Positions 51,670 to 63,470 of a DNA stretch of 64,000 nucleotides are shown here, piece by piece. Both the position numbers and the translations under genes were made by a program. The stretch lies in assembly GCA_021904315.1 (NCBI GenBank), contig CM038918.1, positions 15,329,349 to 15,393,348 on the forward strand. Direction: 5' to 3'. The notes below the pieces were generated by a model. The model did not search any database and had not been told where the DNA came from. It saw only the letters and a list, made by a program, of their open reading frames with translations. The DNA is from Sphagnum magellanicum. Taxonomy: Eukaryota > Streptophyta > Sphagnopsida > Sphagnales > Sphagnaceae. Position 1 is the first letter of the stretch; each line of letters begins with the position of its first letter.

Positions 51670-52270
51670 TCGAAACCACACTACCCTACAACTAAAACTC
51701 AAAAAACAACTCATATACAACTATTCTACAACTATCCCTTGGGTATTACAACTACTATGCAACTATCCCCTTAGAAATATGGTGTATTAATAAATAAATT
51801 ACCATGTTAGAAAATCAATTAGTTATATTATAGTTGCAAGTGAGTTGAAAATGGGTTTTTTATACCGTAATTTATACACATCATACATACATATTTAGTC
51901 AACCATGTTTGAATTTTTTTGGAATTGCATTGTAGTTACATGTGGCAACTACTTTAGAACTATTACAAATGTGTCACTAAAGCAACAACTATGTTATAAC
52001 TAATGTACAATGTAAATACATGCGATTATGCTAGATATCCGCATTTCCACCACCCATTATGGGATACATTTGCAACTAGTTTTCGATTATGATTCCCATT
52101 GATACGATTAGTATGCCACTAGTGTGCCACTAAAGTACTAATGTTCAATTATGTTATGACTACAAATACTTATTACTTAATAAAAATACATATTCATTAA
52201 GTATTTATATATTCATCATATGTGTTTCATTTTGAGTGATTTAAAATGTTATGGGAATGCTACTTCAAGT
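51670..52270. other. CAACTA-rich AT spacer
   Basis: CAACT/CAACTAT words recur at short intervals on the plus strand. 54120-54366 has the same words on the minus strand. See the finding on a possible CACTA element. No gene. Confidence 0.4.
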
Positions 52271-52705
52271 TCTAAAAATCATCTTTCAAGTGCAAAGGAA
52301 AATGAATAATGAAAAAATAACAAGAAGAGAAATAAACTTTCCAACTTACAAAACACGTTTTTTTTTTTTTCCTTTGGACCCCTCCTATTTTCAAACCTCA
52401 TAACTTTTTTATTTCTTATTCATTTAAACAATTTAAAGTGTTATAGGAATGCCACCTTAAATTCTACAAATTATCTACAAAAAAACAACATACAAGAAAT
52501 TTTGTGGGTGTTTGGGAACCAACCTTTGTAGCATTTGGTAGTTTGTTTTTTGAATTTTTGACCCCTCTATTTTGAGGGGCCATAATTTTTTAAATTTTAG
52601 TCTATTTTTGACAATTTTTAGTGCATTAAACGCACCAATAGGAGGGGTTCAAGTTTTGTTTAGACGCCAAAAACAATGGAGCCCTCCCCTTGGATTTGGC
52701 TTGCC
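52265..52705 (+). repeat. Dispersed repeat family B, copy 1
   Basis: About 440 bp aligning with 63040-63470 in the same orientation: AAATCATCTTTCAAGTGCAAAGGAAAATGA, TTTCCAACTTACAAAACA, a pyrimidine run, TTTGGACCCCTC, then CCCCTTGGATT and GAGTGCTTAAG at the end. No protein signature. A non-autonomous repeat of unknown class. Confidence 0.78.
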
Positions 52706-52789
52706 TTGAGTGCTTAAGTGTTATAGTTGCAACTCAATTATAACTAATGAATAACTAAAAGATTTAACCCATATGTAACCAAAAAGAGA

Positions 52790-53640
52790 GGGTCCGAAAA
52801 CACATAGCACACTGCCTGCCTTCAACGAACCCAGGCGTCCATGTTCTCCTAATCTACTCCACACAGTTCAGACCTTCGATCTCACACAACATACTAATTG
52901 CCTACTGACACTTGCAGATGAACATCACAAGATCAAAAGACGTACAAGTGTCTTGCATTCCACACAACAACAGAGCAGGTTTTACAGTATTCATCTCCTG
53001 CCTCGCCCATTCACACAGATGCCAGTGAGGGAAACTCTTTCATTACATTACAGACTATGTACATTCCCCGAAAGCACAAGCTCGCTTTTCCATCAAATGT
53101 TCACAAAAACACCAGATTCCCAGTGCTGTCTAGTCTCTCTCTCTCTAATTCCTCTACACTAGCTCGACCGACTACTAGGCGTAGCAAAAAGTTCTAGCAT
53201 TCAGCCAAGCTATGCTCGCTCACCAAGCTTCTCCTTGCTCTCTCTACAAAAGATCGCTTCTTCTGTCTCCTAATCCTCTCAAGATCAACTGATCATTCTC
53301 CTCTCAAATCCTCCTCCTCCTGGTAATTAAGCTACCCCTAAAAGCTCCTCAGACTTCCGTTATCTTCCTCCTGAAGCCTCTCGAATCTCTTGCCACTCCG
53401 TTCCATCCAGCTCCCATCGTTAGCCGCCATTGCTTGCTCCTCTCCATCAATTCGACTCCATCCCTCCTCATAATTTCCAGCCGCCAATCTTCCTGGACCA
53501 CTCAGCACACACCAAGCAAGCCATGCAACTCCATGCAATAGTTAATGGGGTGCCGTAATAAGATGACGGCTGATCAGGCAATCTAAACCTCAAGATCAGC
53601 CAGCATTTAACTTTGCGCGGCGACCTAATTTCGCACTACA
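52790..53640. other. GC-richer island without a recognised gene
   Basis: Sharp change from AT-rich repeats to balanced sequence with pyrimidine (CT)n tracts near 53140 and 53240-53480. The largest minus-strand frame, 53538-53338 (66 codons, Trp/Glu/Arg-rich), reads away from an ATG at 53538 but matches nothing known. It looks like captured genic sequence such as a promoter or leader. It lies between inverted CAACT-rich flanks. Confidence 0.35.
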
Positions 53641-54366
53641 CATATACTTTGTTTTCGAATCCATGTTACAAATTATATAAAGAAGGTTTGTTTTTTTATA
53701 TTCTCACATTAAAATACATGCGTCATTTTGGGATGAGTTGAAAAAAACTTAACCTAAAGGCAAAACATAAAATAAAAATAAAAATTCATGGCTATTATTT
53801 AGTGCATTTAGTCTTGTGCTTTCCTACCTACTCACCTACCTAGGTAAATAAGTAGGTATGTAGGTCTTAAGACCTACCAACCTATCTACCTAAGGTTATG
53901 TATGACCTACCTAGTTACTAATATATACATCTCTAAAATACAATTAATATGCCATGTGGCAATTTTTTTATTGTACCACATGTCGTAATTTCAAATTGTC
54001 ATTAATAATCATAATGGACGATGGAAAACAATACTTTGAATTTTTTTATGTCCAAAAATCTTCATAATGCCACATGTCATACTTTAATAGATGGATGATA
54101 ATTAATGACATTAGCATGAAGATTTTTGGACATAATGGGTGTAGTTATAATGGAGTTGAATAATAGTTGAAAATGAGTTATTTTGACTAAGTTGTAATTG
54201 AGTTGCAATGAGTTACATTGTATATAAGGTGAGTTGTAACTTTGCAACTCATGTAACTTGTTTGTTAAAACTCATGGCGTATAAATATAGTGAGTTGTAA
54301 GTGTCTGGTGTAATTCAAAAATTGAGTTGCAAGGCCAATTGCAAAACGCCCTTTTTTCTCATAGTG
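53641..54366. other. AT-rich spacer with CCTA palindromes and a CACTA-like end
   Basis: 53822-53935 is dense in GTAGGT/ACCTAC inverted words around a GTCTTAAGAC centre. 54120-54366 has minus-strand CAACT words and finishes GCCCTTTTTTCTCATAGTG, the inverted form of a CACTATGAGAAAA terminus. Confidence 0.4.
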
Positions 54367-55440
54367 TTAGTATGGCCATTCAATATGGTCGATCTAACTA
54401 AGCCACGAGCATTTTGATGGACCATTTAAAAATTTTGTTCTTCTTGACTAGATGTACAACTTAACACTTGGTCAAAATGGTCACTTTAGTAAAAAATACC
54501 AATCAAAAGAATCATGTGTCTTTCATGCCCCATGCCTATAGTCAAAGTGAACATCCTTTTGGTCAATATGGATTTTTTAATCAAGTTGAACATTTTGAAA
54601 AACCATGATTTCTTATAGTGTATTTAATAAAATTTGGATTTAAATGTTAGTTTTGGATTTAATTCAACTTTTTTTATAGCCCAAAACCATTGAATTTTCA
54701 AACAATTGACACAAAATTGTTATTCTTTCTTCATTTTGAGATGAATTATTCTAAAATTGGATATTAATGAACAAAATTTGACCAAAATTACCAATGTTTT
54801 ACAATATAATATTTCATCAAAGATATTGAAATGATTAACAAAATAGTATTAATTTGTTTAAATGGTACTTAAGTCATCAAATTATAACACACATAACATT
54901 TAGTGGCCACTAGATGTTTATATATATACATATATATAATTTCATAAAAAATACTGAAACATTTAATTAAATTATTATCATTAAAACTTAGTTTTTAATG
55001 ATATTGTAACTTAATAATATTCATAACAAATATGATTTTTTTGAAAATCATCTATTAACTTAATAACAACATGAATTTCAACACAAAATATGAAAAAAAT
55101 TGGTTATATTACCAAGAAGTGTTATTGGAAATATATTAGTCAATACATTCCACAAACATAATAAATTCCTCAAATAAAGAATTAATTTAATCATCATGAT
55201 GATATCAACACTTGATATGGTACATGTGGTTAATTTCATTCGGCACATCAATGTTTGTTCTAGCTTGACTAGCATGCAAATCATTAATCATTATGATATT
55301 GTCCATGGTTGTATTTTCCCTAGCATGAAATGAAAAAATAATAGAATCAATGTCCACCCATTGCATTGGGTCTGTTAACTTGCATTTCCACCTCCCTTAC
55401 CAACATTCTTGATACAATTCTACCTCATTGTGATGACTAT
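54367..55440. other. AT-rich spacer; second CACTA-like terminus at 54616
   Basis: 54597-54616 reads AACCATGATTTCTTATAGTG, again resembling a right-hand CACTA end (CACTATAAGAAA inverted). The matching left end was not found. The rest has no gene. Confidence 0.35.
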
Positions 55441-55960
55441 TAATATATTAGAATTGGGTGGTTGCTCGATTCTTTATCTTTTAATGACAATGGGTTTTTT
55501 GTGTTTTGCGATCTAGGAATTGGGCAGCTGCCCAATTCTTAGGTTTTTGGCATGTGGAGTATTGCGATATGGAAATCTAGTGGCTATCTAATTCCCTAAT
55601 CTTGAAGTAAAGATGGCTCTTTTATTGATGTGAGAAAGGAATCGGTTGGCCGTTCGATTCTCAAGTAGTAGCTTTTCTTTAGATTGGGTCTAGGACTTGG
55701 GAGGTTGTCAAAATTTCAAATTAAAAGTTATTTTGTTTTCTTTTACTTTCTATATAATTTGTTTGTTTCTGGATTTGTAAATTTTCATGTGTTCAATGAA
55801 TTATAAGATAATTGAATTAGACGTCTACCCAATTTTTAAATTACATTTGTTGTAGGTTTGTTTTTTAAAGGCATCAAGTGCCCACCTGATTCTTCATTTG
55901 TATTTTATAATGAATTATTGTTTCATGATCTACCCAACGAGGTACTTGATTGTTAAATAT
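55440..55960. repeat. Quasi-palindromic repeat array, about 8 units
   Basis: A module of roughly 22 bp with the shape AATTGGG-N-CC-AATT recurs about every 50-120 bp (55447, 55518, 55579, 55650, 55690, 55816, 55875, 55928). The copy at 55518-55537 is a perfect 20-bp palindrome centred on CAGCTG. Related copies appear at 57710-57810 and 59670-59890. No coding frame spans the units. Confidence 0.6.
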
Positions 55961-57550
55961 GGATTGATTATTATTTTTTATTTTCCTAAAATTGTAGTTA
56001 TGCTTCTACCACCAAATTCCCCATGTAGGTTCAAAAACATCTTTTCACCCATGAATGTTAATTGAAATTGTTGGAATTTCAATGTGGTTGATATAGTTAG
56101 ATTTTTTCACTAAGCCATATTTGTTGTACACCTATATGTATGGGACTAGGTTTGTTCCTTTTTGATTGGTGGAGCTCAAAATATTATTCAAGGTAAACAT
56201 TGAGAGAAAGGAACACAAATTGAGCATCCTATGGAGGAGGAGGAGGAATGTGTTGGGCTTTGGGAGGGAGTTGGAAAGGGAAGTTGAGATGGAGTACGTT
56301 GGCAAAGACGTTTGGGAGCATTGCGAAAATGTTAAGAATCTTGAAGTTAAAATGTTGTTGGTGCTCATCAATCACTCGTATTCACCTTCAGCACAAGCAT
56401 TGTTGAGTTTCAAATTATTGATGTCTATTTGGCCACAACCTTTTTCCATTAGCAAAAGTGTTAGTAGTATTGTGGGAAATGTAAATCTTTTGAATGATAT
56501 CCCAAAATTTGGGATGCCCTATGAAGTTAATAAGGGTTCAAAGGATTCAAAAACTTTAGTTGAGGTTGAGGTGAATGCAAAATTTGAATATTTTGGTGCT
56601 CATTAGTGAAAGATTGCTTCTTTATGATGTGAAACTGAACTAAATTTTTTTTCTTTCAAAAGCAAGATTGGTTGCATGTTTTGACACGTTATTCAATTGT
56701 TTCCAATTGTACATGACGAACACATAAAGATGATTGCAATACTTAACGAGGCTATGGAAAATGTGGAATCTTTAACAAGATCACAGTATATGGATGATGA
56801 AGTTGGATTGCTTTCATCTTCAGCTCCTATTGTTGGTTTGCAATCTCTTGAAGTGAGTGTTTCATATTATACTAAATTTGAATGGAGTCCTTGTGGCTAC
56901 AAGCTTTGAAACAATTTGAAGTATGGGGGCTAGTACCCAAAATCAAAGAGCTACTTAGGTTCGAATTGTTGTGTTCAAACCTAAGTTGAAAGAATTCCAA
57001 TAAAGGTGTATGGCACAATTTATTATGTACATATGGTCTATAGCCCAATGTCACAACATTAATAAATATTTGTATTAGGTCCAATAGGAATTATTATTCA
57101 TTCTTCTAAGATCCTTGGCCAAAAATCTTGCACCAAAAATTTTATTTTAAAAATTTCTAATCCTAGGAAGCCCATTTTCCACAAGAGTTTGAACATTTTC
57201 TTTTCTAAATATCCTTATGCTTATACTAAAAATACATTGCTCGTGGATAATACCCCCTATAAGAGTCTATTTAATGGGCCATTTAATGTGATTTTTGTTG
57301 AGACATTTGAAAGTTTGTAATATGACAAATATGACAAATATTTGGTTCGAATGATTTTGCTTTACTTGGAGGTTCTTCAATTTTCAAAATTTAGTGTTCC
57401 CACTTTTGTGGAAAGGAATCCTTTTGGTAGCATGAAACATATTAGTCCAAATGATCCACAATACAAAACATTATTTCAAGTTTGTAGTAGTAGATGCAAT
57501 GTTTCATACTATACAATAACAAAGATTAAAGTGAAAAATAAGATGTAAAT
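55961..57550 (+). other. Unrecognised plus-strand coding-like frames
   Basis: Frames 56166-56606 (146 codons; begins MVELKILFKVNIERKEHKLS, then Arg-rich, later hydrophobic), 56697-56909 (70 codons) and 57342-57548 (68 codons) lie on one strand and are less AT-biased than their flanks. I do not recognise any domain, and I found no convincing splice joins. A transposon or gene relic is possible. Confidence 0.25.
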
Positions 57551-57709
57551 AATTTTGGACTTGCATTTGCAATGTCAGGTAGCTATATGAAAATTTATTG
57601 AAAAATCAAGTTTGTTAATTGTATGAAAGTGTTTTAAAAAAAAGTAACATTACAAGTTTTTATATTATGTAAAAGGGTAGTGGAAAAACAATTCTATGTG
57701 AAATTGTTG

Positions 57710-57810
57710 CCTATAAGGTGGTTGCTTGATTATGATTATAGGATGTGATTATAGGATTAATTGGCCACTCGATTCCAAAATGGGATTATACGATCAAGGG
57801 GTTGCCTAAT
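57710..57810. repeat. Quasi-palindromic repeat, further copies
   Basis: Three more copies of the module seen at 55440-55960 (GGTGGTTGCTTGATT, ATTGGCCACTCGATT, AGGGGTTGCCTAATT). Confidence 0.5.
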
Positions 57811-57997
57811 TGTTTCATTGTAAATAAGAAATTCGCAGAGAATAAATCACTTATTTAGTTAATTCCAAACTTTTGAAAAGTCCAAAATTAAGAAATGATC
57901 ATCTGGAGATTGGAACTTTGAAGATAAATTTTGATTTGGGGACCACCACATGATGCAACAATAGATATTAATAATGTTTTGCCTCATTAAATGATTT

Positions 57998-58157
57998 CAA
58001 CACTACTACAAAATGTAGGTATAGTTTAGTAGTCCTTGTTCACTAGACTAGTCAATTCACTATTGTCTAATTAATCCTCGTTTACTAAAACCAATGAATT
58101 CACTCAAAATCTAATGAAATCACTTGGCACACATGGACACCTTTTGTTGTAGTGCAA
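57998..58157. mobile_element. CACTA-type MITE with CAA target duplication
   Basis: The element, 58001-58154 (154 bp), begins CACTACTACAAAATGT and ends ACCTTTTGTTGTAGTG, inverted repeats matching at about 13 of 16 positions. The 3-bp duplication CAA lies at 57998-58000 and 58155-58157. Internally, ACTAGACTAGT and several TTCACT words are present, but it is less palindromic than the element at 44838. Confidence 0.78.
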
Positions 58158-59665
58158 AAAAAAATTCCAATGTTTTGTTTAGAAAAATTGATTTTAACCA
58201 CTAAATTTGAAAAGTCTAAAATTAATAGTTTAATCCAAAATTAATTAAATATATGTTATAATCGGATGTATTAAAATTAATGAAGTAATATTGTTGAAGA
58301 GTGGTAACCCTATAATACTTGGTTGAATAATTGGTGATATTGGTATGATTGGATTTTGTTTTATATCAAGATGAATGGCTATAGTTGATAAAATAAATGC
58401 TTGAAATTTAAATGTGATTATGGTTTATTTGTTTCATCATGTTAATTGGTATTGGTTTGGTAGGTTGTTCATGTACATACATCTGCATCATCTTCACATG
58501 TACATCAACATTTTCGTTCACAAGTTTCTTCTATTAAAAAGTTGTTCATTTTTAGTGTAATCGGTGTGATGTGTTACCTTCCAAAATGTGTTGTTTTAAA
58601 AGGGAAGCAACATGTGAGGGGAGAAATATTGACAACAATAAACTGGAAGTGAAAGTTGGAGTTCAACATTTTCTTGCATGAGCCTTTAAAAGATTTTATA
58701 TTGTAGTTTGGCCTTATATGTTGATTAAAGACGTTATGGAAGTTCTTACTTTGCTATTGCTGCAAAACTTTATTGACCAATTTGTTTTCATTTGGGGGCA
58801 TGAAAAGTGTTGCATGACATTAAGTCAATTCAATACTGGAATTTGTTATTGTCTTAAAAATCGAAATCGTGTGTATTGTGCTTGTTAAAGATTACCTTAT
58901 GGGAAAGAAAACCAAACCCTATTCATTGATGATGAACCAAGCAAAACTCTTAAAAATTCCGAGAACAATGGTTTTTTTTTGGAGTATTTTAGAGTACATA
59001 AGTTGTCTAAAAATAAGGTGTAATGGTTGGACCTTGTTTTGTAGTTATGGCTAACATTGATTAGACTACATTTTGCAAGTACAATTGAAATGCATTTTCA
59101 AATGATCATCAAATTTTCTAAGCCACGTTTGAGTTCCTGTTCCCCTCATTATTCTTGGTTCATGCAATATATCAAAAACGATTAGGGGGATTGCAAAATT
59201 TCTCAAATTCCTTTAGGTTTGGTTTATTTTTCAATCTTTTCATGTTTAAAAAAAAAAATTCAATCACACTACAATTAAGTGAAAAATTCAATTACCGAAT
59301 TTTGTTTGCAATGGGTTTGAAGTATTGTTTATAGGCTGCATGATGATATTTGCAACTTTGACTTGAGTAGAAAACAATGTTATCTAAACAAATCCTATTT
59401 TTGAAATAACATTGATGTTATTTTGTATCTTATTACTTTACAATGATCAAATACTTTTAGTGTTTGAAAGCTTGAAATTTAGTTTTTTTAGAAGTCGTTT
59501 TCTGGAAATCAAATGACACGTTGAACACATGATATAAACTACGTTTGGTTTATGTATACGTACCAAAATTTATAGAGTTTGAATTTTTCATATTCAATGT
59601 TGGATAATGTGTTAAATATTGTAAATTTTTAACCCGGTTATAATTTGGGCATTTGTTTTTGTTAA
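58158..59665. other. AT-rich spacer, no gene
   Basis: Only short unmatched frames, for example 58869-59054. Nothing recognised. Confidence 0.5.
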
Positions 59666-59669
59666 TTGG

Positions 59670-59890
59670 ATTTCAAAGGACCAAGTGTTCACCTGATCCT
59701 AATTGAAACATTTGGCCTAAACTAATGTGGTCAAAATGGATTAGGTTGCCACCTAGTTTTAATCAATCATTGGCCTTTATTAAGTAGGTTGCTATAGAAT
59801 AGATGGCCATCCAAGTTTAAACCAAACATTTATTTGATTAATAATTACATTGGAAAGGATCAAATGCCCACCTAGTTCTAATGGAAACCA
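59670..59890. repeat. Quasi-palindromic repeat, third cluster
   Basis: Four copies spaced about 60 bp apart of a CCAAGTGTTCACCTGATC / GGTTGCCACCTAGTTTT / ATGGCCATCCAAG / AAATGCCCACCTAGTTCT module, related to the 55.4-kb array. Confidence 0.5.
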
Positions 59891-60590
59891 TTTCAAATAG
59901 TTTTTTTACATGTCGAAATTATTTATGGTTATTTTTTGACAATTCTAAAGTCCAAAATTAATCAAATATATGATATAACTATTTTGTGTTAGCAATAATG
60001 GGATGTAAGTATGTAGACTTGGTCAAATCCTAGACTTTAAATAATGTAAAACCTATCCATAAAAGGATGAAAAAATTTAAGTGGCACGTGATGATTGGCT
60101 TAACATAAAAGGATGATACATGGGGAATAGATGTAAATGAAGGTGATTAACCATTCAATCCACTTCATTCCTTCAAGTATATAAGGAGTAATAATTGGAG
60201 CTTCAAGTTCATAATTTGCATTCAATAGTTTGGTGTTGCTAGTGGATATCAAGTCTTATAAAAGTATCGTATGTGAATAGGAAATCTTGAAAAAATAAAT
60301 ATAATGTGAGGATTATTGCAGATACCATTGTGAAAACTTTATGATCTTTGGTGAATGATCCCCATAAAGGGGAATCTTTAGGTGTGTGTGATGAACTCTC
60401 TTGGGGTGTAAATTCTCATATAAAAATTCAACTTTAGATGTGTGGGTGATCCTATCCAAAAATTAAAAAATAATAATATTAAAAAATCATGTAAATGAAG
60501 AATATTACAAATGTTGTGTTATAGTATGGTTGATAATCTACCTATGTGGTAGAAGAGATTTAATCAAAAATTAACCCTCTTAGTTCCGAA
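59891..60590. other. AT-rich spacer, no gene
   Basis: No open frame or repeat of note. Confidence 0.5.
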
Positions 60591-60870
60591 CCCCTCCTAG
60601 GTTACAAAACTTCTTTTTGTTGATCCCAGGCTTGGAGATCTTTTGGCCCCACATTCTTCTACATGTGAATTATAGCAGAAGAAATATTACAAACAAAGTA
60701 TCTGAATCTTCAAGATGGTCACCCAGGATATCAGTTCCTTCCGTAGCAATGGAAGTCTTTAGTCGCTTCCATAAAAAAGATGATGATTTTTTGGGTAGGT
60801 ATCTTTTTTCTTTTTCTATTGTCTGTTTTCTTCCCTTTTCTTTGGAATAAAGTTTTGCAAGTTCACATCA
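60590..60870 (+). other. Possible exon-like fragment
   Basis: A 77-codon frame (60617-60850) in a more balanced patch. FSRFHKKDDDFLG is followed by a GGTAGGT donor-like site at about 60794. It has no recognised domain and no partner exon, so it may be a captured gene scrap. Confidence 0.2.
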
Positions 60871-61640
60871 TCCTTGTCGAAATGGTTGCAATAGCCTATT
60901 GTTACTGTTGAGTGGTTTTTTTTGTTGGTCCAATTGTACTGTGCTGTGAGTTTGTGAGTTTTTATCATTGTTGGTCAATTCTTACTTTTAAAGAGAACCT
61001 TCCATTCTGATTCAAGGAATTTTTTTCAATTTGATAGAACCTACAGGCTGATTGTTGACCTAATTCTTCAAGTTTCAAGACCCTTTGTTTGGAGGTTTTT
61101 TTTTCCTATGCCTGGGTGGGTCCAGTTCCAAACCAGATCTGGCTCTACCTCTTAGACATAGCTAAAACTGAATTTTTAAAAGTTATTACTAGCACTATAT
61201 CACATATAAAACTTGATCACATGTATCAACTACATGTCTAAACCAAAAATAATAATAACTTTTATTTTAATTGCATACTTGAGATATGTTCCAAAAGTAA
61301 GAACTACATCTCTAATGCTACCCCCACCTCACACCCAAATTATTATTCAAAAAAATGTTATTACTCAAAACCCTAATCTTTTTCCTCAAACTAACAACAT
61401 GTCTAACCCCAGCCAGGAATAGTAGTAATGATAACAAGGGGTATGTCAAACTGTGGCCTTGCCATTTGCATTAAAAGTATCTTACGGCAAAAGAAGAATT
61501 ATGAAATCTCATTCACCATGCAAAAATATAAACTTCAAAAAATCCTCTAAGAAAAACCAAAATCTTTCAAGACATTATAACTCTATAATTATAACTCTAT
61601 AATTAATCTCAAGTTTCAACACAAGTCAAATATCATCTGT
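60871..61640. other. Spacer, no gene
   Basis: AT-rich with poly-T runs. The frame 61213-61422 is unmatched. Confidence 0.45.
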
Positions 61641-61900
61641 CAAAAATCCTCACATAAAAATGGACCTATTACCTAGGGGCCAGAATCCCTTAACCTATTA
61701 TACTCTATAATGAATCTAAACACAACATCGTTGCCTTGGTAGGCAAGGCCAATAAAAGGAAGAAGTGGAACCTGTATAAAATGGCTTTTGGGATCAGTTT
61801 CAGTTCTGGGTCCAACTGTAGACAGAGGGCCAGTTCCCACTTTTAGTTCCAATTCCGATATTTGACCAGTTCCCAATTCTGGTTCCACTTCTTAAGAAAA
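61640..61900. repeat. GGTTCC/AGTTCC-rich segment related to 5985-6275
   Basis: Short alternating AGTTCC.A / TGG.TCC words in both orientations (GATCAGTTTCAGTTCTGGGT, CCAGTTCCCACTTTTAG) recall the 6-kb segment but with lower GC. Probably the same repeat class, more decayed. Confidence 0.35.
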
Positions 61901-63035
61901 AATCAAAATTTAGAAGGGGCAGTTTGGGTACTCAATAACTGGATCAAAGAACCAACACCAAAACTGAGCAAAAACTGAAACCAGCCACACAGGTTTCTAC
62001 TTTGATCAACATTCTTGATGACACATTTTTCACAGGATATTTTGGGAGTCTTCATTACCATAGTACCTTGGCCATTTCAACCCATGTCCATTGAATAATT
62101 AATTAATTTTGAAAAATTCATTTCAACAAATAGAATGTTCCTAAGTATTCACTATTTCCCTTCAAAATATTTTTTCATCTGGAGGAAATAGTTTTTGAAA
62201 TTTTCAACATTTTTGTAAATAATATAATTAGTGTCAAATAGGCCAAGGTACTAGGGTATTCCAAATTGTTATACTTGTTACCTTACCTATGACTCCTGTT
62301 TAGGCATTAATTAATTCTTAAGAGGGCCAGCCAGAAAAAAGAAAAAACTGAGAATAGTTTGTCAATTTTTTAGAAAATTTAACCCAGTTCAAGATAACTT
62401 TGAAAGTTTTTGGTGGACTTAGCATACTTAGAAACTATTGTGAAAATTTTGAAATATTCAAATTGGGGCTGTTGGACTTTTTTTCAAAAAAAAAATTGTT
62501 CCGACAAGATTTGCTCACCGTGAGTTGAAAGTACAGCATTCAAATCAGCTTCACTCTCATGGTGCAGGCTGCTCTCCAGGAGCTACAATACGTCCAATGA
62601 GTTTAGGTCAGTGATTTTTTGTGTAAAATTTCGCCAAACTGTGATAAATTAATATTAAAATGGTATATTCTGTTACAATATGGGCATTTCTTCTTTAAAA
62701 AATCGCCAAATTTTGAGGAAAAAAATTTTGAATTTTTTTTGCCACATTTGGACCCGCCTTGAGTTTGGTAGCAGTTTTTTGACTATTTTTTTCACTGTCT
62801 AAACACAAATTAAAACCCTATCACCATCTAAAGCTAAATCCCTCTTGGGATGCTGGCCAATAACATAACATCTGAATTTTGAAAATTCCTATATTTATAA
62901 AATTCAGTAATGACGAATTGCCACATGTCATATTTTCTATTTTTAGTTCCATGAAAAAAACTTTGTTGTATCCAATGCAACATAGGGTACACCGGCCCAT
63001 CACCGATCATCTGCATATGATTGAACACTTATTTG
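61901..63035. other. AT-rich spacer, no gene
   Basis: Unmatched frames only. TTTGGACCCGCCTTGAGTTTGG near 62748 shares words with dispersed repeat family B. Confidence 0.45.
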
Positions 63036-63039
63036 TATC

Positions 63040-63470
63040 TCAAGCTCTAGAAATCATCTTTCAAGTGCAAAGGAAAATGAGTAATGAAAAAACAACAAGA
63101 TAAAAAAAGAGCTTTCCAACTTACAAAACATGTTTTTTCTTTTCTTTTCTTTTCTTTGGACCCCTCATGCTTTCAAACCTCATAACATTCTTATTTATTA
63201 TTCATTTTAAACGTTTTAAAATGTTATAGGAGCACCACCTGAAGTTTTACAAGTCATCTTTGAACTCTAATAGCAACAGAGCAACATAAAATGATTTTTT
63301 TTGGTGTTCGATAACCGGCTTTGGTAGTGTTCAATGGTTTGTTTTTTTGAGTTCTTGACAATTATTACTGTGTCAAATGCATTAAAGAGGAGGCATTGAA
63401 GTTTTGTTTGTACACCAGAAACAACAGAACCATCCCCTTGGATTCAGCCTGCCCTGAGTGCTTAAGGCCC
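63040..63470 (+). repeat. Dispersed repeat family B, copy 2
   Basis: Second copy of the 52.3-kb repeat in the same orientation. The pyrimidine run is a (TTTTC)n microsatellite here (63133-63158) but mostly poly-T in copy 1. Confidence 0.78.

Noticed and set aside
54890..54960. ATATATAC-rich stretch considered as an origin or matrix-attachment site
   Set aside because: AT-richness alone is common throughout the window and gives no specific support.
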